49,754 nt of DNA, from NCBI RefSeq assembly GCF_024505165.1, contig NZ_JANIBK010000016.1, forward strand, positions 1 to 49,754, given 5' to 3'. Shown piece by piece: positions 9,930-19,437 of the stretch. The notes beneath the pieces were generated by a model, which was not told the origin of the DNA, made no database searches, and saw only the letters and a program-made list of their open reading frames with translations. How positions within the stretch are numbered: position 1 is the stretch's first letter; each line of letters starts with the position of its first letter. This DNA comes from Methylomonas rivi. GTDB taxonomy: Bacteria; Pseudomonadota; Gammaproteobacteria; Methylococcales; Methylomonadaceae. The position numbers were made by a program, and so were the translations under genes.

Positions 9930-12900
9930 TTAATGGATTAAGGTAAGGTTATAAGGCACAGTTGTGCTGTAAGCACCACCAAAAGCAACTACCTTGATGT
10001 AATAGCTGACAATCGAGGCCGAGGTGTTTTTGTAACTCACTGACTCGGTTGAACCCACGTTGGCGCTGGTTCTTAGTCTGCTGCCGGAACTATTCATCAA
10101 GTAAAGATCGTAATCCTTTGCCGGCCCCTTCATATTCACCGTGAGGCTTTGACCGGCAGCAAGATTGATCTTGAAGTAGTCTTGGTCGGCAGAATTGCCG
10201 ATATAGCCTATGATCTTTGTGACTGTGGCGCTGATAGTATTGGCTGTGCGAATTGTGCCATTGTTCTCAACCTCGTCGTAGGTAGTGGAGGTCGCCCCGC
10301 CATTATTGATCGCAAAAGTCACAGTAGTGGAGGTGCCGATATTGCCGGCGGCATCGAAGGCTTTACCCATCAGCAAGTGATTGCCGTCGTCCAACGTCAG
10401 AGAATCCAGAACCATGCTGTAAGACACAGTCGTATCCGCGCCTTTAAGATTGTTGTCGACATAGAACTCCACTTTAGTGACGCCAACATTGTCCGTGGCG
10501 GTGGCATTGAAGGTGATATGCCCGCTAGAGCCGCTCTCACTAACAGAAATGACCGGCGATTCTTCGTCAATAATTGTATTGTCGACCATAAAGGTCACGG
10601 GGGATGACACGCCTAAGTTGCCAGTCGCGTCATACGCTTTTGCTACCAGCGTATGGCTGCCCTTGGTGAGCGTGGTGCTGTCCAGCTCAATGCTATAAGG
10701 CGCGATCTGATCAGTTCCTATAGATTTATTATCGACAAAAAACTCTACTTTAGTGACGCCAACATTATCGGTAGCGACGGCGGATAACGTAATGGTACCG
10801 CTAGAACCACTCTCGCTGGCGCTGACAGTGGGGGCTTTATCGTCAATTTCGTTACCGCCATCGGTTACGTTGAGATTGACCTTGTCCAGGATAAATCCGG
10901 TGGCGAGCGCCGAATCCTCGGCTCCCAAGAAATAGACTTGGATGGTTTGCCCTTTATAGGCGGCCAAATCATGGCTATAAATCTGATAACCGCTGGCTGC
11001 GTTCAAATTACTGTGAGTGGCCAGTGTTTTAAGAATAGTCCCTGAACTGCTGCGGATCTGCACGGCAAGGGTATCGCGAACCGAAGTTTTGCTGGTCTCC
11101 TGGGTTTCGATATGTAGGGCATAGCTCAATGTTGTCGAGGATACGTTGGCTGGAATATTGACCGACTGATAAAGAGCGACGCTCATTTGTGAGCCGGTAC
11201 CGCAAAACTTGGCCATCTTGATGCCGTCGTAAGGGGTTTGGCGCAAAATGGCGCCGATCTGCATACCGGTCGTATTCGACCAGCCCACGCCATAACCTTT
11301 TTCAAAGCTACCATTACGTATCAATTGTCCATTGGCAATCGTAAAGGTCATGGTGGCATTAGTGTATTGCCCCGTAGTATCGGTGGCTTTGGCAACCAAC
11401 GTGTGACTGCCGTCATCCTGCATGACGGAATCATAGGTTACTGAGTAAGGCGATGCGGTTTTAGTGCCCACCAAGGCGCCATCCAGCAGAAACTCAACTT
11501 TCACGACCCCTTTATCATCAGTGGCAGTGGCATTAAAGGTCAGGATGCCTTTTTGGCCGATTTCACTCACGGTGACGGATGGCGGCGTATCGGCGCCAGA
11601 CCAGGCACTGCCTACATTGATCGCCGCGAAGGCATTCCATACCGCGATTTCTTCTGGCCCCGAAACAGCGAATAGATCACGCACCGCCTGAATATTGGCA
11701 ACTCGGGCACCCAAGTAGTCTGTAGAGGAAGTCATGTAAGTGGTTAAGGCGCGATACCAAATTTTGGCTGCCTTGTCGTTACCAATGCCTTTCATGCCTT
11801 GCGGCAAATAAGAACTTGCTGTTTCACCGCTAGTGGTGGCGCCTTGACTCAGAAAATAAAAGGCGCGATTCATGGGGCCGGAACTGTAATGTACATCCAG
11901 GTTTTGTAACGTTGGGCTCCAGGCATCGGCGCTATTGCCATCCTTGCTGGGCTTGTACAGGAAGCGCATTTTTAACGGATAGGCTGCGGTTGTGATCTGT
12001 TCACCGTGCGTCCAGTTTCCGCCAGTGTCGGGGATGATATTGCCTTTGCCATTGGCGCCCCGCGCGTAAAATTCGGTCATTGTGCCTATGATGTCGGAAT
12101 TGGCTTCGTTCAGGCCGCCGGATTCCTTGTTGTAAATCAGATTGGCCGACGTAGAACAAACCCCATGCGAAAATTCATGGGCAGCGACATCGATTGCCGT
12201 CAGTGTCTGCAGTTTGGTGCCGTCGCCGTAAGTGATGCACATGCAATAGTCGGAATAGAAGGCGTTATCGTAAGCGTTGTCGTAATGTACGCGGGCATAG
12301 GTTGGGCTGCCCAGTCCATCAATACCACTACGTCCGAAAACGTTTTTATACATATCCCAGGTGGCTTGTATGCCAAAAGCAGCATCTACCGCGGCTGTCT
12401 GGCCATTGTCGGATGCGGTGGATTCAGGTTCTTCCTTGAAATTGTTGCCGTCGCCCCAGATATTATCGGAGTCCTTATAGAGCGTACCGGTGCCTGAAGT
12501 GGAATGGTCAAGATTATAAACCACGTTGCCGCCGCTGGCCGGTCTGGTCAAATCCCTTAACTCAAATCCGCTAGCCAAGCTATTGGTGTTTAGACTCACC
12601 GTGCCACTGTATTGGCTTTTGCCGGTGCCTAAGGCATTATCGGTACGAAGACTATCCCATTTTTCGATGATCGCGCCGGTGTGGGCATTCACCAGATAAT
12701 CCGTGTGTCGTGTGTCACCCGGTGATTCCAGCTCGGTATGGACATAATAGGCCAACAGGTAACCCTTCACTTCGCTAATAAAGTCTTCAGCGTTCAGTTT
12801 GTTTTCGGCAACAAGGGTCTTGCGCGGTAATACCTGTTTAGTTGTTTCGGGATAGACCACGAGCTCGGTCAGCGGTTTAGTGATGAAATCAGCGCGAGGA

Positions 12901-13283
12901 GCGATATCCTTTTTAACGACAGCCAGTACGTCGGTAACGGAAAGTTTCGGCTCGGTATCGACTTGAATGTCTTGCTTAAGCGCAAAAGTGGTGGGGGGAC
13001 GTTCTATCTGGTTTGGTTGTGTATGAGTAATGACTTCCCCTCCCCAGATGCGTATACCACGGTAGAGCTGTTGGAAGCGGACATGAGTTTGCCCCAGTTT
13101 GTCCTGCTGAAGATTTTGAAATTGAAAGGAATGATTCTCATCGAGACCTAACGTCTCGCGCATACCGGTCAGTCGTTGTTGCGATTGTAACATCAACTCA
13201 TTATTGCTAGGATTTGTAGCGGACGAGGGTGACGAGGTTACTAGCAATAATGCGAAGATAAGGACGAATTGACTATGTTTCAT
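9930..13283 (-). CDS. Secreted M4 (thermolysin-family) metalloprotease with Ig-like and PPC domains
   Basis: Large extracellular zinc endopeptidase, 1117 residues. ATG 13283 has a GAGGAG Shine-Dalgarno, and residues 1-22 are a signal peptide. An FTP/PepSY-type propeptide (about 30-215) follows. The catalytic domain has HEFSH (H369, E370, H373), the third zinc ligand E393 in GGLNEANSD, and the transition-state histidine H465 in DVHYSSGPMN. The C-terminal half has three Ig-like (Big_3-type) repeats near 570-650, 810-895 and 903-988. The last two are nearly identical (ESGSSG and ATDNVGVTKVEF). Between the first two is a jelly-roll-like segment (about 655-800). A PPC domain ends the protein (DEVENNGTI, DQDYFKINL, DYDLYLMNSSG). 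All catalytic residues are present. The product is probably exported by the Sec pathway, then released or surface-bound by its C-terminal modules. Confidence 0.93.
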   Translation of the reverse strand: MKHSQFVLIFALLLVTSSPSSATNPSNNELMLQSQQRLTGMRETLGLDENHSFQFQNLQQDKLGQTHVRFQQLYRGIRIWGGEVITHTQPNQIERPPTTFALKQDIQVDTEPKLSVTDVLAVVKKDIAPRADFITKPLTELVVYPETTKQVLPRKTLVAENKLNAEDFISEVKGYLLAYYVHTELESPGDTRHTDYLVNAHTGAIIEKWDSLRTDNALGTGKSQYSGTVSLNTNSLASGFELRDLTRPASGGNVVYNLDHSTSGTGTLYKDSDNIWGDGNNFKEEPESTASDNGQTAAVDAAFGIQATWDMYKNVFGRSGIDGLGSPTYARVHYDNAYDNAFYSDYCMCITYGDGTKLQTLTAIDVAAHEFSHGVCSTSANLIYNKESGGLNEANSDIIGTMTEFYARGANGKGNIIPDTGGNWTHGEQITTAAYPLKMRFLYKPSKDGNSADAWSPTLQNLDVHYSSGPMNRAFYFLSQGATTSGETASSYLPQGMKGIGNDKAAKIWYRALTTYMTSSTDYLGARVANIQAVRDLFAVSGPEEIAVWNAFAAINVGSAWSGADTPPSVTVSEIGQKGILTFNATATDDKGVVKVEFLLDGALVGTKTASPYSVTYDSVMQDDGSHTLVAKATDTTGQYTNATMTFTIANGQLIRNGSFEKGYGVGWSNTTGMQIGAILRQTPYDGIKMAKFCGTGSQMSVALYQSVNIPANVSSTTLSYALHIETQETSKTSVRDTLAVQIRSSSGTILKTLATHSNLNAASGYQIYSHDLAAYKGQTIQVYFLGAEDSALATGFILDKVNLNVTDGGNEIDDKAPTVSASESGSSGTITLSAVATDNVGVTKVEFFVDNKSIGTDQIAPYSIELDSTTLTKGSHTLVAKAYDATGNLGVSSPVTFMVDNTIIDEESPVISVSESGSSGHITFNATATDNVGVTKVEFYVDNNLKGADTTVSYSMVLDSLTLDDGNHLLMGKAFDAAGNIGTSTTVTFAINNGGATSTTYDEVENNGTIRTANTISATVTKIIGYIGNSADQDYFKINLAAGQSLTVNMKGPAKDYDLYLMNSSGSRLRTSANVGSTESVSYKNTSASIVSYYIKVVAFGGAYSTTVPYNLTLIH
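10455..10820 (-). repeat. Internal duplication of an Ig-like module in the M4 gene
   Basis: Two stretches about 280 bp apart (around 10465-10545 and 10745-10825) share nearly the same DNA, including ACTTTAGTGACGCCAACATT in both. They encode matching TDNVGVTKVEF segments of consecutive Ig-like repeats. Similarity at DNA level implies recent duplication or gene conversion within the gene. Confidence 0.7.
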
Positions 13284-13747
13284 GACGCACTCCTCGAGTG
13301 TATTTATTATTGAATTTTATGTATCAATTTCTGACCTATTTCCTTGTGCGTTAAAATGTCGCCGAAAAATATTACATGATGGATGTAGTAGTAATGCCTT
13401 GAAATCGCTAAGAATTATATTGGGCCGCCATCTGACGTTTGACTGTCTCGGGTGAGTATCTTCGCATATGACTCATAAGCATTATTTAATCAAATACTTT
13501 TAAAACAGATCAGTCTGAACAAGTCGTACAATTAAATACACCCTAGACTTTCCGGGTTAAAACCTCATCAATTTGAGTTGCCAAGTACGTTTCATTTCGT
13601 TGGCGGCTAGTTAATAGTCACGTTTTGCAAATCATGCCTCTTTTGTCGCTCAGTTCATGCGTTATGACTGATCTTTGGCTTGCCTTAAGGGACTTCGTTA
13701 TTCGTCAAGATTTACGGGATTCCCCCCAAGGCTTTACTTAATAAGCT
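13284..13747. other. Intergenic stretch, no gene seen
   Basis: The 464 bp between the C1 protease stop and the M4 protease start are AT-rich in parts and contain no open frame of plausible coding quality. It should hold the M4 promoter near 13300-13400 and the 3' end of the C1 transcript. I did not find a convincing terminator hairpin with a T-tract or an obvious repeat. Confidence 0.4.
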
Positions 13748-14626
13748 CTAAAGCCCGAATTTCTTGGTTTCGATATACTCGTGCTTGAGCAATGCCCACC
13801 AATCCACCGCTAGTCCTTTCAGTACATATTCATAGGGCAGCCAACCGTACCCCTCATCGCCCCAGCTGGTTCCCCAGGAGTTTCTGATTAATAACGCGCC
13901 GGTGGTGGCTGAACCACAATTGCTGTTCTTGATTTTCATAGCATCGTCATAGCCGACCGCCACAATCGCATGTCCGCCCACAACCTTGTCTTTAGGGCAA
14001 GGGAAAGGAATTTTGCCTTTACCGGCACCCTCTGCCTGCCTGTACGAGTCATAAACCGTAAATCCAAACATGACGGGCATATTGCCCGCTAAATTGGTTT
14101 TGATCTGATTAAGTAAGTTTGCAGATGTAGTGCCTGGAGGATCGAGCCGGTAATAATTAATCGCCTGGTAAGACTGAGCAAAGGCATATAAAAACGCGGA
14201 GGGTTCCACATCGAAGTCAGCGACTTTATAAGGCCAATACTTTTCCGGCGGTACACCGAACAAGACCATCGCACCCATGGTGGACCTTAAAAAAGCGCCT
14301 GTATCGCCAGTCCAGCCCAAAAGATTACGCGTCGCTTTGTAAAGGAATAATCTGGAAGCATCCAGCGCTACACCATAAGCCTTTCTTTCATAGAATTCGA
14401 TCAATCCAACGCCCGCGTTGGCGGTGCAAGAACCTAATGCCCCCTGATCTTCGATAGGCGAACACCATGCTCTAAGATCTACTTTCGTCGCTAACGTTGC
14501 CGGCTCCGACAAGACTTTGAGCTTTTTAAGCATCGGTTTGATTGCTTCATGCTCAGGCGAATAGTCCCTAATATCAGGCAGATCACGCATCCATCCCAGG
14601 CCGTATTTTTCATGTAATGTTTTCAT
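13748..14626 (-). CDS. Papain-like C1 family cysteine protease
   Basis: Predicted cysteine endopeptidase of 292 residues. ATG 14626 (MKTLHEKYG) has AAGGAGATAAAACC directly upstream; a longer frame to 14653 lacks this support. Catalytic residues are all visible: oxyanion Q61 and nucleophile C67 in EDQGALGSCTAN, H219 in GGHAIVAVGYDD, and N249 in IRNSWGTSWGDEGYG. There is no signal peptide and only a short N-terminal segment (LPDIRDYSPEH) in place of a typical inhibitory propeptide, so it could act inside the cell or leave by a non-Sec route. It lies upstream of two secreted proteases on the same strand but is separated by 464 bp, so probably has its own promoter. Confidence 0.92.
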   Translation of the reverse strand: MKTLHEKYGLGWMRDLPDIRDYSPEHEAIKPMLKKLKVLSEPATLATKVDLRAWCSPIEDQGALGSCTANAGVGLIEFYERKAYGVALDASRLFLYKATRNLLGWTGDTGAFLRSTMGAMVLFGVPPEKYWPYKVADFDVEPSAFLYAFAQSYQAINYYRLDPPGTTSANLLNQIKTNLAGNMPVMFGFTVYDSYRQAEGAGKGKIPFPCPKDKVVGGHAIVAVGYDDAMKIKNSNCGSATTGALLIRNSWGTSWGDEGYGWLPYEYVLKGLAVDWWALLKHEYIETKKFGL

Positions 14627-14846
14627 GGTTTTATCTCCTTGAAGTATAAGCATAAATTCATCTTATAAAAGACAGGGTAATACTAATTTTCAAAAGTATC
14701 TACTGAGCATTTAAGTCAAGATATAGACCCTAAATTATTGAAGCGAAGCTGGGTCAGAGAAGGGAATAAAACCATTCAACATAGTTGGCGATTTTATCTT
14801 TGCGGATTTGACAAGCCACCCAATCCGATTGATTGTCGGCCACTGA

Positions 14847-15108
14847 TTACAATCGCAAAACCGCCACCAACTTCGAGAGGCACGCCGATTCCCGCTTAGC
14901 ACGTCGAGAGTCGACTTCCCGCGCTAGTAACAGAGTAGGCATGTAAGGCGTCAGCTTACTGGTAACCTGTGGCCTTTTGAGATACCGGGTTGCCTTCCTT
15001 GAACTAGGTTTTAATGGTATTACGCGACAGACTGGTCCGGTGCTGGATTTCACTGATAGTGAGGTGGTTGCGATGAAACAAGCGACGAACTTTTGCGAAC
15101 ATTGACAT
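14847..15108 (-). pseudogene. Remnant of an IS21-type IstA transposase
   Basis: A minus-strand frame from ATG 15108 encodes MSMFAKVRRLF and a helix-turn-helix (LTISEIQHRTSLSRNTIK), then stops at a TAG. Continuing in the next phase gives RYLKRPQVTSKLTPYMPTLL and DSRRAKRESA. This order (HTH, then a P..SKL-P-Y/F segment, then a basic stretch) is that of the IstA N-terminus of IS21-family elements. The catalytic DDE domain and istB are missing. So this is a truncated and frameshifted fragment, at the boundary of the protease island. The flanks 14627-14846 and 15109-15290 show no other gene. Confidence 0.65.
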
Positions 15109-15290
15109 GTATTTCACTCGGGTTTTGCTCCCGCCTAAAATCGCAGCAGGATCCGTGGATTACCTAATCAATTTTCAATCGGCGCCAACATACTGCCTTT
15201 GAATCACTCCAGCCTGTCCTTTTGCGTATTGGCAAGGAATCGCCGAAGGAGGATACTTAGGCCAATTCCCCCCGGAATAAAGGATCAGTC

Positions 15291-16232
15291 ATGACCACTA
15301 CAATGAAACTTAAATGGCTATTGGCTTTAGTGATGGTGTTTGGCGGATTTACCGTTTATAAATTATTCGAGGGGCTGGCCCATAATCCTGCTTATCAAGA
15401 ATACGAATGGATATTCAAAGTCATTTCGGAATTTGGTTTGTTCATATCCGTGATCGTTTCGGCCGGTTATTTTCATCATTGGTTTATCGCCGCCGAAGAA
15501 CATAAAGAGGCGGAAATAAGTTTACACGCGACGTTGGGCAAATATGTCGATGGCGTTTTAATGAACTCCGTTAAAAGGGGATTTTTAGGCATCACTAATA
15601 AGGAGTTCGATTTCAGCCCGATTATGCATGGCCTGAAACCGGGAGATTACGTTTATTGGCTGATAACCTTCGATCCCCGTTTCAAAAACAAATCCCGTGA
15701 ACTGGAAAACGCCGTCAAAACCGGGGTTAATTTCAGGATACTGATTTTAAAAGCCGATTGCCGAAGCGGCGAATTGCGCGCCCAGGAAACCAACGGCTTT
15801 AATCCGCATGAGTTCAATGAATATTCCAAGCTGTTTAAAGTGTCGCTGGAGGACGTGATCAGTCGTATCGACGACAGCGTAACAGGTTCCTTAGGCGTGT
15901 TTGTCTATGACGGCCTGCCCAGCCTGCCGCTGTTTATCGTCATCCATAAGGAATCCAAAAAAGTTGAAGTATATAACAGCTTTTATCTGACCGAACCGGT
16001 TTCAAAAATGCCGTATTTGCATTGGGAAACCGAACTTAAATCAGGCAATCATGAATTGTTCGAATCCGATCACTGGAATATGTCCGAACTATTTCTCGAC
16101 TACTTCAAAAAACGCTGGGAAATGGAAAAGGAAAAGCTATATGTGGGCAACCAAGCAGTTGACCTCAAAGACTTTATCCATGCGCCGGCATCAGCTCAAC
16201 AAAAATGTACTGAACTGGTTGCTTTCACTTAG
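15291..16232 (+). CDS. Membrane-anchored PLD-like protein of unknown function
   Basis: 313 residues. ATG 15291 follows AAAGGATCAGTC. Two hydrophobic helices near residues 8-25 and 43-62 anchor the N-terminus, leaving a cytoplasmic region of about 250 residues. The segment YWLITFDPRFKNKSRELENAVKTGVNFRILILKAD resembles the first half of phospholipase-D-like domains found in small signalling or defence proteins, where a conserved 'leucine-rich strand plus basic/acidic helix plus RILILD' pattern recurs. I see no HKD (HxK) motif, so phosphodiesterase activity is doubtful. A late segment (SLGVFVYDGLPSLPLFIVIHKE) fits the second beta half. It stands alone, with an IS fragment upstream and trmL convergent downstream. 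Function unknown. Confidence 0.8.
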   Translation: MTTTMKLKWLLALVMVFGGFTVYKLFEGLAHNPAYQEYEWIFKVISEFGLFISVIVSAGYFHHWFIAAEEHKEAEISLHATLGKYVDGVLMNSVKRGFLGITNKEFDFSPIMHGLKPGDYVYWLITFDPRFKNKSRELENAVKTGVNFRILILKADCRSGELRAQETNGFNPHEFNEYSKLFKVSLEDVISRIDDSVTGSLGVFVYDGLPSLPLFIVIHKESKKVEVYNSFYLTEPVSKMPYLHWETELKSGNHELFESDHWNMSELFLDYFKKRWEMEKEKLYVGNQAVDLKDFIHAPASAQQKCTELVAFT

Positions 16233-16341
16233 CCGCCGGACGGAGAGAACCGGCATTCAAGCAAGCCTCGCGATAGCAAAACATTATTGCTGCAAGCCTT
16301 CCACCGCGTGGGCACAAAAAGCGAGCCCACCAGACAAGCCG

Positions 16342-16812
16342 CTATCGGCAATGCGCCCCCGGAAAACCCAGCTGTTTCCAGGCCTCGTAAAGCACGATAG
16401 CCACCGTGTTGGACAGATTCAAACTGCGGCTTTCCTGCCGCATCGGCAAATAGACTTTCAATGCGGCTGGATGCTGGGCGAGAAAATCGGCCGGCAGGCC
16501 GCGCGATTCGGGACCGAATAACAAGGCATCGCCGGTCTGAAATTTGATGTTGCCGTAACTTTGGCTGCCTTTTGTGGTCAACGCCAACACCCGCCTGGGT
16601 TGGCTGTGCTCGATATAGTCGTTCAGGGACGCGTACTGTTTGACGCTGACCCATTCGTGATAATCCAAACCCGCCCGGCGTAACCGTTTGTCGTCCAATT
16701 CAAAGCCGAGCGGTTGGATCAAATGCAGTTGCGCACCGGTGTTGGCGCACAAGCGGATGATATTGCCCGTATTCGCCGGTATTTCGGGCTCGAACAGGAC
16801 AATATCCAGCAT
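16342..16812 (-). CDS. trmL: tRNA (cytidine/uridine(34)-2'-O)-methyltransferase TrmL
   Basis: SPOUT-class methyltransferase that 2'-O-methylates the wobble base of tRNA-Leu isoacceptors. The 156-residue product has the family length and the signatures [20 protein letters not shown] at the N-terminus, [11 protein letters not shown] (SAM-binding knot) and [17 protein letters not shown] at the C-terminus. ATG 16812 lies 3 nt after the glgP stop (TAAACCATG), so it is translated from the same transcript as glgP. Confidence 0.94.
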   Translation of the reverse strand: MLDIVLFEPEIPANTGNIIRLCANTGAQLHLIQPLGFELDDKRLRRAGLDYHEWVSVKQYASLNDYIEHSQPRRVLALTTKGSQSYGNIKFQTGDALLFGPESRGLPADFLAQHPAALKVYLPMRQESRSLNLSNTVAIVLYEAWKQLGFPGAHCR

Positions 16813-16815
16813 GGT

Positions 16816-19320
16816 TTATTTGCTGTTGACGTCAATCGGCGACAGTTTCCAGATCTCGCGGTTGTAATCGCCGATGGTGCGGTCGGTGGAGAACTTACCG
16901 CTGGCGGCTGTATTCATGATGCTCATCTTGGTCCAGTATTCCTGGTCGCGCCACGCTTGATCCACGCGTCTTTGCGCATCCACGTAGCTGCGGAAGTCGG
17001 CAATGGTCATCCAGGGGTCGTGCGGATTTTTGATCGAGGCAATCACATCGTCGAAGATACCGGGTTCGAACTGATTGAAGTGTCCGCATTCCAGCAAACG
17101 CAACACCCCCTGCAAATCGGCGTCCTGATCGATATAGGCTTGCGGATTATAATGCGGCCGCAAGGCTTCCACTTCCTGCTCGGTCAAACCGAACAGGAAG
17201 AAATTTTCCTCGCCTACTTCCTCGCGAATTTCAATGTTGGCCCCATCCAGCGTGCCTATGGTCAAGGAGCCGTTCATCATGAATTTCATGTTGCCGGTGC
17301 CGGAGGCCTCCTTGCCGGCGGTGGAAATCTGCTCGGACAAATCGGCGCCCGGGCAGATTTTTTCCATCGCCGACACCCGGTAATTGGGCAGAAACACCAG
17401 TTTCAGCTTATCGCCCACTTCGGGATCGTTATTGATCACACTAGCGACGTTGTTGATCAGTTTGATGATCTTTTTGGCCATCACATAACCCGGTGCCGCC
17501 TTGCCGCCGATTAACACGCAGCGGTCCACCCAGTTTTGCGTATCGCCGCGCTTGATCCGGTCGTACAAATGAATCACATGCAGCACATTCAGCATTTGCC
17601 GCTTGTACTCGTGTATGCGTTTCACTTGCACATCGAACAGGGCATCCACATTGATTTCGATGTCCAGCTCGGCTTTTTTGAAGTCCACCAAACGCTGTTT
17701 GCTGGCTTGGTTCAAATCGCGCCAGGTTTTCCGGAACGAGGCGTCTTCGGCATAGGGTTTCAGTTTTTCCAATTGCGACAAATCGGTGATCCAGGCGTCG
17801 CCTATGGTGGCGGTAATGAATTCCGCCAATTCCGGATTGCAGCCCGCCAGCCAACGCCGCGGGGTGACGCCGTTGGTTTTGTTGTTGAACTTGTCCGGCC
17901 ATAACTCGTAAAAATCCTTAAACAAGCCTTCCTTCAATAATTTGGAATGCAATTCGGCCACTCCGTTCACCGAGAAGCTGCCGGCTATGGCCAGATAAGC
18001 CATGCGGACTTGCTTGACATGGCCTTCCTCGATCAGCGACATCCTCGTCAAACGTTCATTTTCGCCCGGCCAGCGCGCCGATACCTCGGCCAGAAAGTGG
18101 GCGTTGATTTCGAAAATAATCTCCATCAGCCGCGGCAACAGATTCTGCATCAAATTGACGGACCATTTTTCCAGCGCTTCCGGCAACAGGGTATGGTTGG
18201 TGTAAGCCATGGTTTTACGGGTAATGCCCCATGCTTCATTCCAGGACAAGCCGTGAATATCCATCAGCAAGCGCATCAATTCCGCCACCGCGATGCTGGG
18301 GTGAGTGTCGTTCAGTTGAAAGCAATTTTTCTCGGCGAATTTGGAGAAATTTCTGCCGTGCCGCCCGACCCAATTCGCGATCACGTCTTGCAAGCTGGCG
18401 GAAGCCAACAGGTATTGTTGCTGCAAGCGCAGCGCCTTACCATTTTCATTGGCGTCGTTGGGGTACAGCACCATGGTTATGTTTTCGGCGGTATTCTTCT
18501 GTGCCACGGCTTCCGCATAATCGCCGGCGTTGAACTCCTGCAGATTGAATTCTTCGGTGGCAATCGCCTTCCATAGCCGCAAGGTATTTACCGTGCCGTT
18601 TTTGTAACCGGGAACCGGCGTGTCGTAAGGCATGGCCAAAACATCGTGGGTGTCGACCCAACTGGTGCGCTTGTTGCCGTGTTCGTCGATATGCGACTGG
18701 GTACGGCCGCCGAATTTGACGCGGGTCATGTATTCCGGACGTTCGATTTCCCAGACGTTGCCGTTACGCAGCCAGTGGTCGGGTTTTTCCACCTGCTCGC
18801 CGTTGACGATTTCCTGGGTGAACATGCCGTATTCGTAACGCAAGCCGTACCCGGTGACCGGCAACTGCAGGGTGGCGCAACTGTCGATGAAACAAGCCGC
18901 CAACCGGCCCAAACCGCCGTTGCCTAAACCGGCGTCGGGTTCGCTTTCCATTAGCTCCTCGGCTTCCAGCCCCATGCCATACAAGGCCTTACTGACTTCG
19001 TCGTCGATGCCCAGATTCAGCATGGCATTGCTTAACGAGCGCCCCATCAAAAATTCCATCGATAGGTAAAAGGCTTTCTTGCAATCTTCGTCGCGGTAAA
19101 CGTTGTAGGTTTTTTTCCAGCGCTCGACCAGCCGGTCGCTGATGGCGAGCGATAACGCCTCATAAGCGTAATGCGGCGAACGGCAGTTTTCGTCCCGTCC
19201 CAAGCGATGGCTGTAATAGTGTTTGAAGTCGGCGGCGATATGCTTTTTTTCCATGCCCAGCTTGGGGAGTTTGGTGATATCGGCTTTCGGGTTACTCTTT
19301 CTGAAGACTTTAACTGGCAT
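16816..19320 (-). CDS. glgP: Glycogen/maltodextrin phosphorylase
   Basis: PLP-dependent phosphorolysis of alpha-1,4-glucans to glucose-1-phosphate. The 834-residue product matches the family length. Seen: NGGLGRLAACFIDS, VTPRRWL, RIHEYKRQMLN and the PLP lysine region EASGTGNMKFMMNGSLTIGTLDGANIEI. ATG 19320 is preceded by AAAAAGGG. It heads a two-gene unit with trmL. No other glycogen genes are in the window, so the pathway partner genes lie elsewhere. Confidence 0.97.
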   Translation of the reverse strand: MPVKVFRKSNPKADITKLPKLGMEKKHIAADFKHYYSHRLGRDENCRSPHYAYEALSLAISDRLVERWKKTYNVYRDEDCKKAFYLSMEFLMGRSLSNAMLNLGIDDEVSKALYGMGLEAEELMESEPDAGLGNGGLGRLAACFIDSCATLQLPVTGYGLRYEYGMFTQEIVNGEQVEKPDHWLRNGNVWEIERPEYMTRVKFGGRTQSHIDEHGNKRTSWVDTHDVLAMPYDTPVPGYKNGTVNTLRLWKAIATEEFNLQEFNAGDYAEAVAQKNTAENITMVLYPNDANENGKALRLQQQYLLASASLQDVIANWVGRHGRNFSKFAEKNCFQLNDTHPSIAVAELMRLLMDIHGLSWNEAWGITRKTMAYTNHTLLPEALEKWSVNLMQNLLPRLMEIIFEINAHFLAEVSARWPGENERLTRMSLIEEGHVKQVRMAYLAIAGSFSVNGVAELHSKLLKEGLFKDFYELWPDKFNNKTNGVTPRRWLAGCNPELAEFITATIGDAWITDLSQLEKLKPYAEDASFRKTWRDLNQASKQRLVDFKKAELDIEINVDALFDVQVKRIHEYKRQMLNVLHVIHLYDRIKRGDTQNWVDRCVLIGGKAAPGYVMAKKIIKLINNVASVINNDPEVGDKLKLVFLPNYRVSAMEKICPGADLSEQISTAGKEASGTGNMKFMMNGSLTIGTLDGANIEIREEVGEENFFLFGLTEQEVEALRPHYNPQAYIDQDADLQGVLRLLECGHFNQFEPGIFDDVIASIKNPHDPWMTIADFRSYVDAQRRVDQAWRDQEYWTKMSIMNTAASGKFSTDRTIGDYNREIWKLSPIDVNSK

Positions 19321-19376
19321 CGTTTTACCCTTTTTGAATGTGAATATTTGCTTGGCAAAAACTTAACACTACAAAG

Positions 19377-19407
19377 CAAAATGCGCCAGCTTTACAGCAT
19401 TGGCGCA
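19377..19407 (-). terminator. Intrinsic terminator downstream of secA
   Basis: Downstream of the secA stop (minus strand), TGCGCCA at 19407-19401 pairs with TGGCGCA at 19388-19382, extended by an inner GCT/AGC pairing. The stem is followed on the minus strand by TTTTGCTTT (19381-19373). It sits between secA and glgP and should separate the two transcripts. Confidence 0.7.
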
Positions 19408-19437
19408 CGTTTGCCTGCCGTAAATCGAATCGCTTGG

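Noticed and set aside
16714-18927. Several long plus-strand frames opposite glgP
   Set aside because: Shadow frames of a certain gene, with low-complexity His/Gln-rich translations and no start signals.
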